Below are positions 8,828 to 17,631 of a DNA stretch of 64,000 nt, in pieces. The stretch is from assembly GCA_902362705.1 (NCBI GenBank), contig CABIXK010000002.1:256205-320204 (forward strand). Reading direction: 5' to 3'. Under the pieces are notes generated by a model. The model was not told where the DNA came from. It was given only the letters and a program-made list of their open reading frames with translations, and did no database searches. The position numbers and the translations under genes were made by a program. The stretch comes from Rikenellaceae bacterium (GTDB lineage Bacteria > Bacteroidota > Bacteroidia > Bacteroidales > Rikenellaceae). The stretch's first letter is position 1. Each line of letters starts with the position of its first letter.

Positions 8828-10735
8828 ATGAAAAAAAAGATCCTTGCGCTCTGCCTGCTGCTGACGGGGTGGGCGCTGCCGCCTTTCGGCGCGCTGGCCG
8901 ACGGCCGCATCGAGGCCCCGACCTCGGTCGAGCGGGTGACGCTCTTCATCGACGGTGCGCAGGTGACGCGCACGTGCGAGGCGACGCTGCCCGCGGGGGT
9001 GTCGACGCTCCTCTTCAGGGGGCTCTCGTACCACCTCGACGAGAAGAGCCTGCGCATCAACGCCCACGGCCCGTTCACCGTGGCGTCGGTCGAGCGTCGG
9101 TTCGGCTATGCCGACAGCGTGGCCCGCACCGAGCGGCAGACCCGGCTGGGGGAGGCGCTCCGCGAGGCCGAGGGCGCTCTGCGGCGCCTCGACGCCGCCT
9201 GCGAGGTGATCGACGCCGAAGAGGAGCTGCTCCGCACCAACTGCTCGGCGGGCGGCGGGGCCGCGCTCTCGGCGGCGCGCGAGCTGACGGCCTTCTACGC
9301 CGAGCGGCTCGGCGAGCTCAAGCGCCGGCGCATCGCCCTCGACGACGAGCGCCGCACGCTGACCGAGCGGAGGCAGTCGCTGCAACGAGAGCTGGCCCAG
9401 GTCGGCGGGCGCGATGACCTGCCGATGAGCGAGGTCGAGGTGCGCGTCGAGGCGCCGGCCCCCTGCCGGGCCCGCTTCGCGCTGACCTACTATGTCCGCC
9501 ACGCCGGGTGGTTCCCCTCCTACGACCTGCGCTCCGAGGGGCTGTCGCATCCCGTGGAGCTGGTCTACAAGGCCCATGTCTTCCAGCATACGGGCGAGCG
9601 GTGGGACGACGTGGCGCTGACGCTCTCCTCGTCCGACCCGTCGCTGGGCAACGTGGCCCCGCAGCTGAAGACCTACTGGCTCGATTTCGGCCTCGCGCCG
9701 CCGCGCTACGACCTGGGCGTGCGCGACAACGCGGTCGCGGGCCGCGTGACCGGCTCCGACGGCGAGCCGCTCGTGGGCGCCACGGTTTCGCTGCCGGGCC
9801 GCACGCTCGGCACGGTGACCGACGTCGACGGCCGCTACCGGCTGACGCTGCCCGGGGATGCCTCCGAGCTGTCGTTCTCCTACGTGGGCTACGAGCCGGT
9901 GCGCCGACCGATCGCGGGCTCCACGCTCGACGTGGTTTTGCGCGAGGACCGCACGTGCCTCGACGAGGTGGTGGTCACGGCCTACGGCTCGGCCGCCGCC
10001 GGGCTCGAGGGTCAGACGGCCGGCGTGCGGATCCATGCGGCGCCGCGCGCCGCGCGCGTGGCCGGGCTGTCGGCCGACGACGACCTGGCGGAGGCCTCCG
10101 CCCCCTCGGTGGCCGCCTCGCAGACCCGCATGGGCTACGAGTTCGCCATCGACAAGCCCTATACGATCGCCTCCGGCGGGCTTCCGCTGGCGGTCGAGAT
10201 CGGCCGCTTCTCGCTGCCCGCCGACTACGCCTACCGCTGCGTGCCGAAGGTCGACCGCGACGCCTTCCTCACGGCCTCGATCCGCGACTGGGAGCGCCTC
10301 AACCTGCTGCAGGGCGAGGTGAGCGTCTATTTCGAGGAGACGTTCGTCGGCAAGAGCCTGCTCGACCCGATGCAGGCCGCCGACACGCTCCGCTTCTCGC
10401 TGGGGCGCGACCGCGGCATCGTGGTCGAGCGCACCCGGCAGAGCGACTTCGTCGGCCGCCGCACGATCGGCTCGGGCCGCGTGCAGGAGATGGCCTGGCG
10501 GATCGTGGTGCGCAACACGCGTGCGGAGGAGGTGTCGCTCACGCTCTGCGACCAGCTGCCCGTCTCGCGCAACGGCGAAATCACGGTCACGGCGCGCGAG
10601 CTGAGCGGCGGACGCTGCGATGCGGCGACCGGGCGCGTGGAGTGGGACCTCCGTCTGCGGCCGGGCGAGCGGCGCGAGATCGTCCTGCACTATGCGGTGC
10701 GCTATCCGCGGGGGCGGCGGCTCGTCGTGGAGTGA
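8828..10735 (+). CDS. MuiA-like DUF4139 protein with an inserted carboxypeptidase-regulatory domain
   Basis: 635 aa with a signal peptide (MKKKILALCLLLTGWALP). The N-terminal DUF4140-like domain (VERVTLFIDGAQVTR, about 33-90) leads to a coiled coil (100-195). The DUF4139 beta domain begins at about 215 (AGWFPSYDLR, ERWDDVALTLSSSDPS). It is interrupted by a carboxypeptidase-regulatory-like Ig fold (303-375: AGRVTGSDGEPLVGATVSLPG, TDVDGRYRL, FSYVGYE), ending in LDEVVVTAYG, the hallmark of SusC/TonB receptor N-termini. DUF4139 resumes at about 430 and runs to the end. The family is known as a mucoidy-inhibitor homologue with unknown biochemistry. It is probably periplasmic or surface associated. 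It follows the RSH gene by 50 bp and ends at a hairpin. Confidence 0.85.
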   Translation: MKKKILALCLLLTGWALPPFGALADGRIEAPTSVERVTLFIDGAQVTRTCEATLPAGVSTLLFRGLSYHLDEKSLRINAHGPFTVASVERRFGYADSVARTERQTRLGEALREAEGALRRLDAACEVIDAEEELLRTNCSAGGGAALSAARELTAFYAERLGELKRRRIALDDERRTLTERRQSLQRELAQVGGRDDLPMSEVEVRVEAPAPCRARFALTYYVRHAGWFPSYDLRSEGLSHPVELVYKAHVFQHTGERWDDVALTLSSSDPSLGNVAPQLKTYWLDFGLAPPRYDLGVRDNAVAGRVTGSDGEPLVGATVSLPGRTLGTVTDVDGRYRLTLPGDASELSFSYVGYEPVRRPIAGSTLDVVLREDRTCLDEVVVTAYGSAAAGLEGQTAGVRIHAAPRAARVAGLSADDDLAEASAPSVAASQTRMGYEFAIDKPYTIASGGLPLAVEIGRFSLPADYAYRCVPKVDRDAFLTASIRDWERLNLLQGEVSVYFEETFVGKSLLDPMQAADTLRFSLGRDRGIVVERTRQSDFVGRRTIGSGRVQEMAWRIVVRNTRAEEVSLTLCDQLPVSRNGEITVTARELSGGRCDAATGRVEWDLRLRPGERREIVLHYAVRYPRGRRLVVE

Positions 10736-10757
10736 GCGCGGGGGACCCCATCTACGC

Positions 10758-10800
10758 AGCGAGGGCGGAAGTCGTTGAGACCTCCGCCCTCGGCGTTTTC
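10758..10800 (+). terminator. Hairpin terminator after the MuiA-like gene
   Basis: CGAGGGCGGA (10760-10769) pairs perfectly with TCCGCCCTCG (10783-10792), followed by GCGTTTT. It lies between convergent genes and the T-run favours the plus strand. Confidence 0.7.
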
Positions 10801-10814
10801 GCGCGCGGCGCGGC

Positions 10815-11387
10815 TTACTTGATGCGCTCGTAGTACTCGCGCGTGCGGGTGTCGACGCGGATCTTGTCGCCCGTGTTGATGAACAGGGGCACGCGGACCG
10901 TGGCGCCGGTGTTGACCGTCGCGGGCTTGAGCGAGTTGGTCGAGGCGGTGTCGCCCTTGATGCCCGGCTCGGTGTAGGTCACCTCCATGTCGACGATCGG
11001 CGGCAGCTCGGCCGAGAGCACCTGCTCCTTGTCGGTGTGGAACATCACCTCCACGATCTGGCCGTCGGCCATCAGGTCGTAGTTGTTGATCAGGCTCTTC
11101 TCGATGTTGATCTCCTCGAAGGTCTCCGTGTGCATGAAGTGGGCGCCCAGGTCGTCCTCGTAGGTGAACTGGTAGGGGCGGCGCTCCACGCGCACCTGCT
11201 CGATCTTCTGGCCGACCGACGAGAAGGTGTTCTCCAGAACGCGGCCGTTCTCGAGGTTCTTGAGTTTCGAACGCACGAATGCGGGGCCCTTGCCGGGCTT
11301 GCAGTGCTGGAAGTCGACCACCAGGAAGGTCTTGCCGTCCATTTCGATGCACATGCCGATCTTGATGTCGGCGGCTGTAATAGTCAT
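10815..11387 (-). CDS. efp: Translation elongation factor P
   Basis: 190 aa. Begins MTITAADIKIGM. The loop that reaches the peptidyl-transferase centre reads CKPGKGPAF, with the lysine that is post-translationally modified in many bacteria. Three beta domains follow, with the usual C-terminal signature (GDTAS, TGATVRVPLFINTGDKIRVDTRT). EF-P relieves ribosome stalling at polyproline. ATG at 11387 is chosen: the in-frame upstream extension has no family counterpart and a -7 box lies at 11427-11434. No modification enzyme is encoded next to it. Confidence 0.96.
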   Translation of the reverse strand: MTITAADIKIGMCIEMDGKTFLVVDFQHCKPGKGPAFVRSKLKNLENGRVLENTFSSVGQKIEQVRVERRPYQFTYEDDLGAHFMHTETFEEINIEKSLINNYDLMADGQIVEVMFHTDKEQVLSAELPPIVDMEVTYTEPGIKGDTASTNSLKPATVNTGATVRVPLFINTGDKIRVDTRTREYYERIK

Positions 11388-11426
11388 AAGAAGCGGTATT
11401 TGATTGTTGTCGTTTTCTTTGCGCCG

Positions 11427-11434
11427 CAAATTTA
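11427..11434 (-). promoter_or_regulatory. -7 promoter box for efp
   Basis: The minus strand reads TAAATTTG, matching TAnnTTTG, 39 bp upstream of the efp start. The 237-bp spacer to 11624 holds no gene; it carries a 14-bp GC-rich tandem repeat at 11515-11551. Confidence 0.55.
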
Positions 11435-11514
11435 GTAAATATCCGCCGAAAATGCAACATCTTCGGGCTCAACTCCGTTGCCCGGGCGCGCATCTCCTGT
11501 GCCCATCCGTGCGC

Positions 11515-11551
11515 CGTCCCGCGCGGATCGTCCCGCGCGGATCGTCCCGCG
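11515..11551. repeat. 14-bp GC-rich tandem repeat
   Basis: The unit CGTCCCGCGCGGAT occurs at 11515-11528 and 11529-11542 and partially to 11551 (about 2.6 copies). It lies in the spacer between efp and the deacetylase gene. No function is apparent. Confidence 0.8.
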
Positions 11552-11624
11552 TGCGGTGCGGCGGGTGCCCGGTGTCGGCGGCCGATGCGGCGTGCCGGCG
11601 GCAGGGCGGGGCGCCGCCGGGGCC

Positions 11625-12233
11625 CTACAGCTCGATGGCCTTGCAACGCAACCCCATCTGGCGGATGCGCTCCAGCGTGCGCGGCAGGGCGTAGCGCATG
11701 TTGCGGAAGGCCTTCTCGCTGTCGTGGAAGACGACGATGGCCCCCGGGGCCAGGTGCTTGGTGACGTTCTTCAGGCAGGTGCGCGGCGAGAGCCGGCGGT
11801 TGTAGTCGCGCGAGATGATGTCCCACATCACCAGCTTGTAGCGCTGCCCCAGCAGGCGCGCCTGCGCGGGGGTGATACGCGCATAGGGCGGGCGGAACAG
11901 GTCGCTGTGCACCAGGTCGTTGGCGAAGTCCACGTCCTCGGTGTAGCGCTCCAGGCTCATGCCCCAGCCCTTCTGGTGGGAGTAGGTGTGGTTCCCCACC
12001 CGGTGCCCGGCGTCGACGATGCGGCGGTAGAGGTCGGGATACATCTCCACGTTCTTGCCCAGCACGAAGAAGGTCGCCTTGGCATCGTACTTGTCCAGCG
12101 TCGAGAGGATCCACTCCGTCACGCCGGGCGTGGGCCCGTCGTCGAAAGTGAGAAAAACACCCTCCGAGTCGTCGATCTCCCAGATCAGATCCGGCATCAG
12201 GCGCCGGATTATTTTCGGTGGTTTGAGTCGCAT
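11625..12233 (-). CDS. Polysaccharide deacetylase (NodB homology, CE4)
   Basis: 202 aa, essentially one NodB domain. Motif 1 is FLTFDDGPTPG (catalytic and metal aspartates at 31-32), motif 2 is NHTYSHQKGW (metal histidines H82 and H86), and motif 3 is RPPYARIT. It is expected to remove N-acetyl groups from a peptidoglycan or surface glycan in a metal-dependent reaction. A basic N-terminus (MRLKPPKIIRRLMPD) without a clear signal peptide leaves its location uncertain. It is divergent from the DUF4837 lipoprotein gene, with a -7 box of its own at 12242-12249. Confidence 0.88.
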   Translation of the reverse strand: MRLKPPKIIRRLMPDLIWEIDDSEGVFLTFDDGPTPGVTEWILSTLDKYDAKATFFVLGKNVEMYPDLYRRIVDAGHRVGNHTYSHQKGWGMSLERYTEDVDFANDLVHSDLFRPPYARITPAQARLLGQRYKLVMWDIISRDYNRRLSPRTCLKNVTKHLAPGAIVVFHDSEKAFRNMRYALPRTLERIRQMGLRCKAIEL

Positions 12234-12241
12234 AACCGAAA

Positions 12242-12289
12242 CAAAATTAGTGAAATTCCCACGTATTGCGAAAAAATTCCATATATTTG
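12242..12289. promoter_or_regulatory. Divergent promoter pair
   Basis: The minus strand reads TAATTTTG at 12242-12249 in front of the deacetylase gene (start 12233). The plus strand reads TATATTTG at 12282-12289 in front of the lipoprotein gene (start 12314). Both match TAnnTTTG. Confidence 0.6.
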
Positions 12290-12313
12290 CCTAAAATACG
12301 AAACCTTTAGATT

Positions 12314-13324
12314 ATGAAACGATCCCTTCTCCGCATGCTCGCCCTCGTGGCGCTGGCCGCATCGGCCGCCGGTTGCGACGCCTTCGGCTCGCTCACCCAC
12401 TCGGCGCAGAACGCGCAGGGCAAACCCTACGAGCTGATCGTGGTGTGCGGTCAGGAGGGGTGGACGGGCCCCCTGGGCGACTCGCTGCGCAGCGTCTTCA
12501 CCGCTCCGGTGCCCTACCTCAACCAGACCGAACCCCGCTTCGACGTGCAGCGCGTCACCCCGCGCGGCTTCACGCGTCTGGTGGTCAACCACCGCAACAT
12601 CCTCAAGACGCTGGTCGACCCCGAGCTGGCGGAGGCTGCGGCCGCCGTGCAGCGCGACCTGACGGCGCGGCCCCAGCTGGTCGTGACGCTGCAGGGCCCG
12701 AGCAACGCCGCGCTGGCCGCTTACGTGGGCGCGCACGCCGACGAGCTGCTGCAGGTCTTCGAGAGCGCCGAGCGCGACCGCGCCGTGGAGTTCAACCGCT
12801 CGTTCGGCGACGCGAAGGTCGCGGCGGCCATCGAGCAGCGCTTCGGCGTGAAGATGGCCGTGCCGCAGGGCTACCTGCTCGCGGCCAACGAACCCGACTT
12901 CATCTGGGCCCGCTTCGAGTATCCCACCGCCTCGCAGGGCTTCTTCATCTACTCCTACCCCTACGAGGGTCCGCAGTCGCTCTCGGCCGAGGCGCTGCTG
13001 GCCGCGCGCAACCGCTTCGCCGCCCGCATCCCGGGCCCGTCCGACGGCTCCTACATGACCACCTCCACGGTCTTCGAGCCCGACTACCGCATGTTCCGCC
13101 TCGAGGGACGCCTGTGGTGCGAGATGCGCGGCTTCTGGGACGTCGAGGGCGACTTCATGGGCGGTCCCTACGTGAGCTTCACCACTGTCGACACGGAGCG
13201 CAACCGCGTCTTCACCCTCGACGGCTACGTCTACGCCCCCGATCTGCAAAAGCCCCGCAAGCGCAACTACGTGCGCGGCATCGAACACCTGCTCTACGGC
13301 ATCGGGTTCCCGGCCGCCGAGTAA
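12314..13324 (+). CDS. DUF4837 family lipoprotein
   Basis: 336 aa. Signal peptide with lipobox ending ASAAGC (C21). The body matches what I recall of DUF4837 proteins of Bacteroidetes: KPYELIVVCGQEGW near the start, FNRSFGDAKVAAAIEQRFG mid-protein, and the repeated GFFIYSYPYEG and GPYVSFTTVD blocks. No enzymatic role is known for this family. The envelope location follows from the lipobox. The cardiolipin synthase gene starts 12 bp downstream, so the two are probably cotranscribed from the promoter at 12282. Confidence 0.85.
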   Translation: MKRSLLRMLALVALAASAAGCDAFGSLTHSAQNAQGKPYELIVVCGQEGWTGPLGDSLRSVFTAPVPYLNQTEPRFDVQRVTPRGFTRLVVNHRNILKTLVDPELAEAAAAVQRDLTARPQLVVTLQGPSNAALAAYVGAHADELLQVFESAERDRAVEFNRSFGDAKVAAAIEQRFGVKMAVPQGYLLAANEPDFIWARFEYPTASQGFFIYSYPYEGPQSLSAEALLAARNRFAARIPGPSDGSYMTTSTVFEPDYRMFRLEGRLWCEMRGFWDVEGDFMGGPYVSFTTVDTERNRVFTLDGYVYAPDLQKPRKRNYVRGIEHLLYGIGFPAAE

Positions 13325-13336
13325 CCGCCTGCGCCC

Positions 13337-14749
13337 GTGCCGCAGCTGCTGACATACCTCTTCGTCGGGCTTTACTCGCTGACCATCGCGGGCATCATCG
13401 CGGTGATCATCGCCGACAACCGCAACCCGCTCAAGACCATGCCGTGGATCATCGTGCTGGTCTTCGCGCCGGTGGTGGGGCTCGTCTTCTACTTCTTCTT
13501 CGGTCAGAACCTCGCCAAGCGGCGCATCATTCCGCGTCGCACGCGCCGCCGCATCACCCAGCGCATCGAGGCCGACGGGGCGGCGATCGCCTCGCTGCCG
13601 GAGCGCCACCGGCCCCTGGCCGAGCTGCTCGCGACCACGATCCACGCCGTGCCGCTGGGCGGCAGCCGCCTGACCCCCTACTCCGACGGGCGGTCGAAGA
13701 TGGAGGCGCTGCTGGCCGAGGTGGCCCGGGCGCGCCACCACATCCACGTGCAGTACTACATCCTGGCCGACGACGCCACGGGGCGCAGCCTGCGCGACGC
13801 GCTCGTGGCCCGGGCGCGCGAGGGGGTCGAGGTGCGGGTGCTCTACGACGACGTGGGGTCGGTCTCCGCCTCGCGCCGCTTCCTGGAGTCGATGCGCGCC
13901 GCGGGGATCGAGGTGCGCTCGTTCCTCCACGTGCAGTTCCCGCGCTTCACCAGCAAGGTCAACTACCGCAACCACCGCAAGATCGTCATCGTCGACGGCC
14001 GCGTCGCCTTCTTCGGGGGGATGAACGTAGCCGACCGCTACGTCGAGGGGGTGGAGTGGGGGCTCTGGCGCGACATCCATTTCCGCGTCGAGGGGCCCGC
14101 CGTGGCGGGGTTGCAGGCCTCGTTTCTGAGCGACTGGTCGGCCACCACGCGGCGTCATGTCGCGGGCGCGGCCTACTATCCTCCGCTCGCGCCGCTGGGC
14201 GACGGCCTGTTGCAGCTGGTCGCCGGGGGCCCCTTCGGCAAGTGGCGCGCGCTGCTGCAAGCCGAGAGCTACGCCGTGGCGCGGGCCCGGCGCCGCATCT
14301 GGATCCAGACCCCCTACTACCTTCCGTCGGAGGTGCTCGACACGGCGCTCCAGTCGGCTGCGCTGGCGGGCATCGACGTGCGGCTCATGCTCCCCGAGCG
14401 CTCCGACTCGCGGGTGGTCGACCTGGCGTCGCACTCCTACCTCGACGACATGATGAAGGCCGGGGTGAAGATCCTCCTCTTCCGGGCCGGATTCCTCCAC
14501 TCCAAACTGTTGCTGGTCGACGACGACTTGACGGTCGTAGGCTCGGCCAACATGGACTTCCGCAGCTTCGAACACAACTTCGAGATCAACGCCTTCGTCT
14601 ACGACCCCTCGTTCGCCGCCCGCATGGAGGCCCTCTTCGAGCGCGACGCCGCCTCGTGCCGCGCGCTCTCGCCCGGCGAGTGGTTCCGCCGCCCGCGCTA
14701 CCTGCGCTTCGCCGAGTCGTTCATGCGGCTATTCGCGCCGCTGCTGTAA
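13337..14749 (+). CDS. cls: Cardiolipin synthase (phospholipase D superfamily)
   Basis: 470 aa, starting at GTG 13337 close behind the lipoprotein gene. Two N-terminal membrane helices (about 3-25 and 36-55) precede two PLD domains. Their HKD motifs are HRKIVIVD (H213, K215, D220) and HSKLLLVD (H388, K390, D395), each followed by the expected glycine/asparagine block (FFGGMN, GSANMD). The enzyme joins two phosphatidylglycerols, or an equivalent pair, into cardiolipin at the inner membrane. Confidence 0.92.
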   Translation: MPQLLTYLFVGLYSLTIAGIIAVIIADNRNPLKTMPWIIVLVFAPVVGLVFYFFFGQNLAKRRIIPRRTRRRITQRIEADGAAIASLPERHRPLAELLATTIHAVPLGGSRLTPYSDGRSKMEALLAEVARARHHIHVQYYILADDATGRSLRDALVARAREGVEVRVLYDDVGSVSASRRFLESMRAAGIEVRSFLHVQFPRFTSKVNYRNHRKIVIVDGRVAFFGGMNVADRYVEGVEWGLWRDIHFRVEGPAVAGLQASFLSDWSATTRRHVAGAAYYPPLAPLGDGLLQLVAGGPFGKWRALLQAESYAVARARRRIWIQTPYYLPSEVLDTALQSAALAGIDVRLMLPERSDSRVVDLASHSYLDDMMKAGVKILLFRAGFLHSKLLLVDDDLTVVGSANMDFRSFEHNFEINAFVYDPSFAARMEALFERDAASCRALSPGEWFRRPRYLRFAESFMRLFAPLL

Positions 14750-14780
14750 ATGCGGAAGGGGAGGTACACCGCAGTCAGTG

Positions 14781-14897
14781 CCCGGCCAAGAGCCGGGTTT
14801 TTGTTTTTCTCCCGCAGCCAGCGGAAGATGCCGCCGAGCCTTCGGGCGAGGAGAGCAGCTCTCCGCCGGGGGTGGCTGCCGGCTCTGCGAGCCGAAG
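14781..14897. repeat. GC-rich intergenic repeat, family 2, copy 2
   Basis: Opens with CAAGAGCCGGGTTTTTG, then CCCGCAGCCAGCGGAAG, a central GAGGAGAGCAGCTCTCC, and GGGGGTGGCTGCCGG followed by CTCTGCGAGCCGAAG. It occupies most of the 311-bp spacer 14750-15060 between convergent cls and the response-regulator gene. The remainder of that spacer shows no gene or clear terminator. Confidence 0.75.
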
Positions 14898-15060
14898 TAA
14901 AAAGTCATAAAGTAAAAGGTGAGAAGTGGGAGCGGGCCGGCAAAGAGAAGAGGCCGGAGGCTTCGATTCCCGATCCCCGAATCGTTGGGTTCGGCGGGCG
15001 ACAGCACGTCCCGCGGCCCCGTCATCCGAGCCGCAGGTCAATTATACATTGCCCCCCTGC

Positions 15061-15705
15061 CTACACCTCCACGATCCCCTGGCGGATGGCGTAGACCACC
15101 AGCGACGCGGTGTTCTTGCAGCCGGTCTTCTCGAGGATGTTGGCGCGGTGCTTGTCCACCGTGCGCTTCGAGATGAAGAGCTCGTCGGCGATCTCCTGGT
15201 TCGACAGTCCGCGGCACACGGCCACGAGGATCTCGCGCTCGCGCGCCGAGAGCTGCTCGTCGGGCACGTCCTCGCGCGTGCGCATGCGGCCGGTGAGCGT
15301 GCTGAGCAGCCCGGGGCTGAAGTAGCTGCCGCCCCCGGCGACGGTGCGGATCGCCTCGATCACGTCGCCGATGTCCGAATCCTTGAGCAGGAAGCCGCGG
15401 GCTCCGGCCTCGACCATGCGCGTGTAGTAGCTCTCGTCGCCGAACATCGAGAGGGTGATGATCTTCAGCTCGGGACGCCGCGCCAGCGCCCGCTCGGTGG
15501 TCGCGGCGCCGTCGATGCCCGGCATGGCGAAGTCCATGAAGACAATCTCGGCCTCGGTGCGGTCGATCCGAGCGAGGAACTCCTCGCCGCTGCCCGCCTC
15601 CTCCACGACGCGGCAGCCGGAGCAGTGCTCCAGCAGCCCCTTCAGGCCGTTGCGGAAGAGCGTGTGGTCGTCGACCAGTGCGATGCGGTAGGCGTCGTTC
15701 TCCAT
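15061..15705 (-). CDS. NarL/LuxR-type response regulator
   Basis: 214 aa. Receiver domain: acidic pocket VDDH (D12-D13), phosphoacceptor D58 in VFMDFAMPG, and conserved K in FLLKDSD. C-terminal LuxR-type helix-turn-helix from about residue 148: LSAREREILVAVCRGLSNQ, EIADELFISKRTVDKHRANI. Phosphorylated by the partner kinase encoded 3 bp upstream, it should bind DNA as a dimer. Its target genes are not indicated here. Confidence 0.92.
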   Translation of the reverse strand: MENDAYRIALVDDHTLFRNGLKGLLEHCSGCRVVEEAGSGEEFLARIDRTEAEIVFMDFAMPGIDGAATTERALARRPELKIITLSMFGDESYYTRMVEAGARGFLLKDSDIGDVIEAIRTVAGGGSYFSPGLLSTLTGRMRTREDVPDEQLSAREREILVAVCRGLSNQEIADELFISKRTVDKHRANILEKTGCKNTASLVVYAIRQGIVEV

Positions 15706-15708
15706 CTC

Positions 15709-16686
15709 CTATCGGTTGTGTTTGCGCCGGCGCAGACGGGGCGGCAGCTCCTGCTGCTGGGTGTTGACGCGGATCGCCGCCCGCATTCCCTTGCCCTTCT
15801 GGGAGTCGATGCGGAAGGTGCCGCCCAGCGAGTTGATGCGCGAGGCGATGTTGGAAAGCCCCATGCCGCAGTCCATCATCGCCTGGGGCTTGAACCCGCG
15901 GCCGTCGTCGGTGTAGTCGAGCGTCAGCTCGGGGCCGTTCTGCGACAGCGAGAGGTGGATGGCCGAGCAGGCGGCGTGCTTGAGCGAGTTGTTTATCAGC
16001 TCGCAGATCACGCGGTAGAGGATCACCTCCACGTCTGTGTCGAAGCGCTCCGTGCGCAGGTTGGTCGTGAAGCGGATCTTCACGTCGTGCATCGCCGCGC
16101 TCTTGTCGATGAAGTTCTGCACGCCGCGCGCCAGTCCGAAGTCGTTGAGCACGTGGGGCGATAGGTTGTTCGAGATCTCGCGCAGCGAGCGGATGGCCTC
16201 GTTGATGACGTAGGTGGTGTTCTCGAGGATCTCCCGCTGCTCGGGGTTGCGCTCCTCGCGCGTGAGGGCCGTGAGCGACATCTTGGCCGACGAGAGCAGC
16301 GGTCCCAGGCCGTCGTGCAGCTCCTTCGAGAAGCGCGAGCGGCCCTTCTCCTCGGTGCGGAGCACGGCCGTGAGGATGCGCTTGTTCCACAGCTGGCGCT
16401 GGCGGTCGAGGCGCGCGATGTACATGAAGAGCTTGTGGGCGTACATCACCCCGATCGACAGACACACCGAGATGACGATCCCCAGATAGGCGAACCACCA
16501 GCGGGGCACGTACTGGCCGTTGGCGGCCATGAACTGCACGATGCGCTCGACCGAGAGCAGCGAGAATCCCACGATGAAGAGGATCCACACCGAATTGTAC
16601 TTGGTGGCGCGCACCAGCCTCAAGGCGTAGACCGAGGCCACGATCTGAATGGCGACGGCGATGACGAGCAGGATCTTGATGAGCAT
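15709..16686 (-). CDS. Membrane sensor histidine kinase (HisKA_3/NarX type)
   Basis: 325 aa. Three hydrophobic segments (about 2-22, 32-52, 63-86) and almost no extracytoplasmic domain, so the signal is probably sensed in or near the membrane. A short coiled region precedes the dimerisation helix FSKELHDGLGPLLSSAK, with phospho-accepting H124. The HATPase core shows NNSLKHA (N box), DDGRGFKP and GMGLSNIASRI (G boxes). The extreme C-terminus is basic (LRRRKHNR). ATG at 16686 is preferred to an in-frame upstream extension that overlaps surE. Confidence 0.9.
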   Translation of the reverse strand: MLIKILLVIAVAIQIVASVYALRLVRATKYNSVWILFIVGFSLLSVERIVQFMAANGQYVPRWWFAYLGIVISVCLSIGVMYAHKLFMYIARLDRQRQLWNKRILTAVLRTEEKGRSRFSKELHDGLGPLLSSAKMSLTALTREERNPEQREILENTTYVINEAIRSLREISNNLSPHVLNDFGLARGVQNFIDKSAAMHDVKIRFTTNLRTERFDTDVEVILYRVICELINNSLKHAACSAIHLSLSQNGPELTLDYTDDGRGFKPQAMMDCGMGLSNIASRINSLGGTFRIDSQKGKGMRAAIRVNTQQQELPPRLRRRKHNR

Positions 16687-16699
16687 GTCTGTCGGGGTG

Positions 16700-17476
16700 T
16701 TATTCGGTGAAGAGCGTGCGCAGGTGCTCGGCGCGGGCATAGTCGGTCAGGTCCACCTGCACGGGCACCACGGCCACGTAGCCGTGGGCCAGGGCCCACT
16801 CGTCGGTGTCCTCGGCCTGGGGCTCGGCGTTGACGAAGTCGCCCGTGAGCCAGAAGTATTCGCGGCCGCGGGGATCCTCGCGGCGGTAGAACTCCTCGCG
16901 CCAGAAGCCGCGGTTCTGGCGGCAGACGCGCACCCCGCGGATGGTCTCGGGGCGCCCGGCGGGGATGTTGACGTTGAGGCACAACGGCAGCGGCACTCCG
17001 CCCTCCAGCACCTGCCCGACGATGCGGCGGCCCCACGCCGCGGCGGCCTCGAAGTCGGCGTCGGGGTCGTGGTCCGTGAGCGAGAGCCCCACGGCCGGGC
17101 AGCCGTAGAAGCTCCCCTCGATGGCGGCGCCCATCGTGCCCGAGTAGAGCACGTTGACGGCGGCGTTCGACCCGTGGTTGATGCCCGAGACGACCAGGTC
17201 GATCCGCTCCTCGCGCAGCAGGTAGTCGAAGGCCATCTTCACGCAGTCGACCGGTGTGCCCGAGAAGGCGTAGACGGTGAGCCCCTCCTCCTCGCGCACG
17301 CGGCGCAGGTAGAGCGGCGAGTTCATGGTGATGGCCTGGCTCATGCCGCTCTGGGGCGTTTCGGGGGCCACGACCACCACGCGGCCCAGCGGGCGCACCG
17401 CCTCGATGGCGGCCGAGAGGCCTTTCGATGCGTATCCGTCGTCGTTGGTCAGCAGGATCAGTCGTTCGCGATTCAT
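16700..17476 (-). CDS. surE: 5'-nucleotidase SurE
   Basis: 258 aa. Diagnostic motifs are LLTNDDGYASKG (metal-binding ND-D at 11-13), VVAPETPQSGMSQA, SGTPVDC and SGINHGSNAA. SurE is a metal-dependent phosphatase acting on nucleoside monophosphates. ATG at 17476 is chosen: a TTG at 17500 would lie on the -7 box at 17498-17505. The two-component genes follow 13 bp later, so surE, kinase and regulator look like one transcript driven by the palindromic repeat promoter. Confidence 0.93.
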   Translation of the reverse strand: MNRERLILLTNDDGYASKGLSAAIEAVRPLGRVVVVAPETPQSGMSQAITMNSPLYLRRVREEEGLTVYAFSGTPVDCVKMAFDYLLREERIDLVVSGINHGSNAAVNVLYSGTMGAAIEGSFYGCPAVGLSLTDHDPDADFEAAAAWGRRIVGQVLEGGVPLPLCLNVNIPAGRPETIRGVRVCRQNRGFWREEFYRREDPRGREYFWLTGDFVNAEPQAEDTDEWALAHGYVAVVPVQVDLTDYARAEHLRTLFTE

Positions 17477-17497
17477 CGGTTGGGAGAATTGATTAGC

Positions 17498-17580
17498 CAA
17501 AGATACGAATAAGCGAGGGCAAAAGCAAGCTTGCTTGCTTTTTGCCGAGCGAGAGTATCTGGGACGAAGTCAAAGATACG
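17498..17580 (-). repeat. Palindromic promoter repeat upstream of surE
   Basis: CAAAGATACG occurs at 17498 and 17571 (73 bp apart). Between them GGCAAAAGCAAGC pairs with GCTTGCTTTTTGCC (about 17519-17545). On the minus strand TTG (17526-17528) sits 20 bp upstream of the TATCTTTG at 17498-17505, which faces surE. Confidence 0.8.
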
Positions 17581-17631
17581 AAAATTATCACTTTCTCGTG
17601 CTCCGAACGTGCGGGGTTGCGAAAAAATACC

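Noticed and set aside
12209..14575. 788-codon minus-strand frame over the DUF4837 and cls genes
   Set aside because: Lacks any recognisable motif and is the codon-position mirror of two well supported genes.
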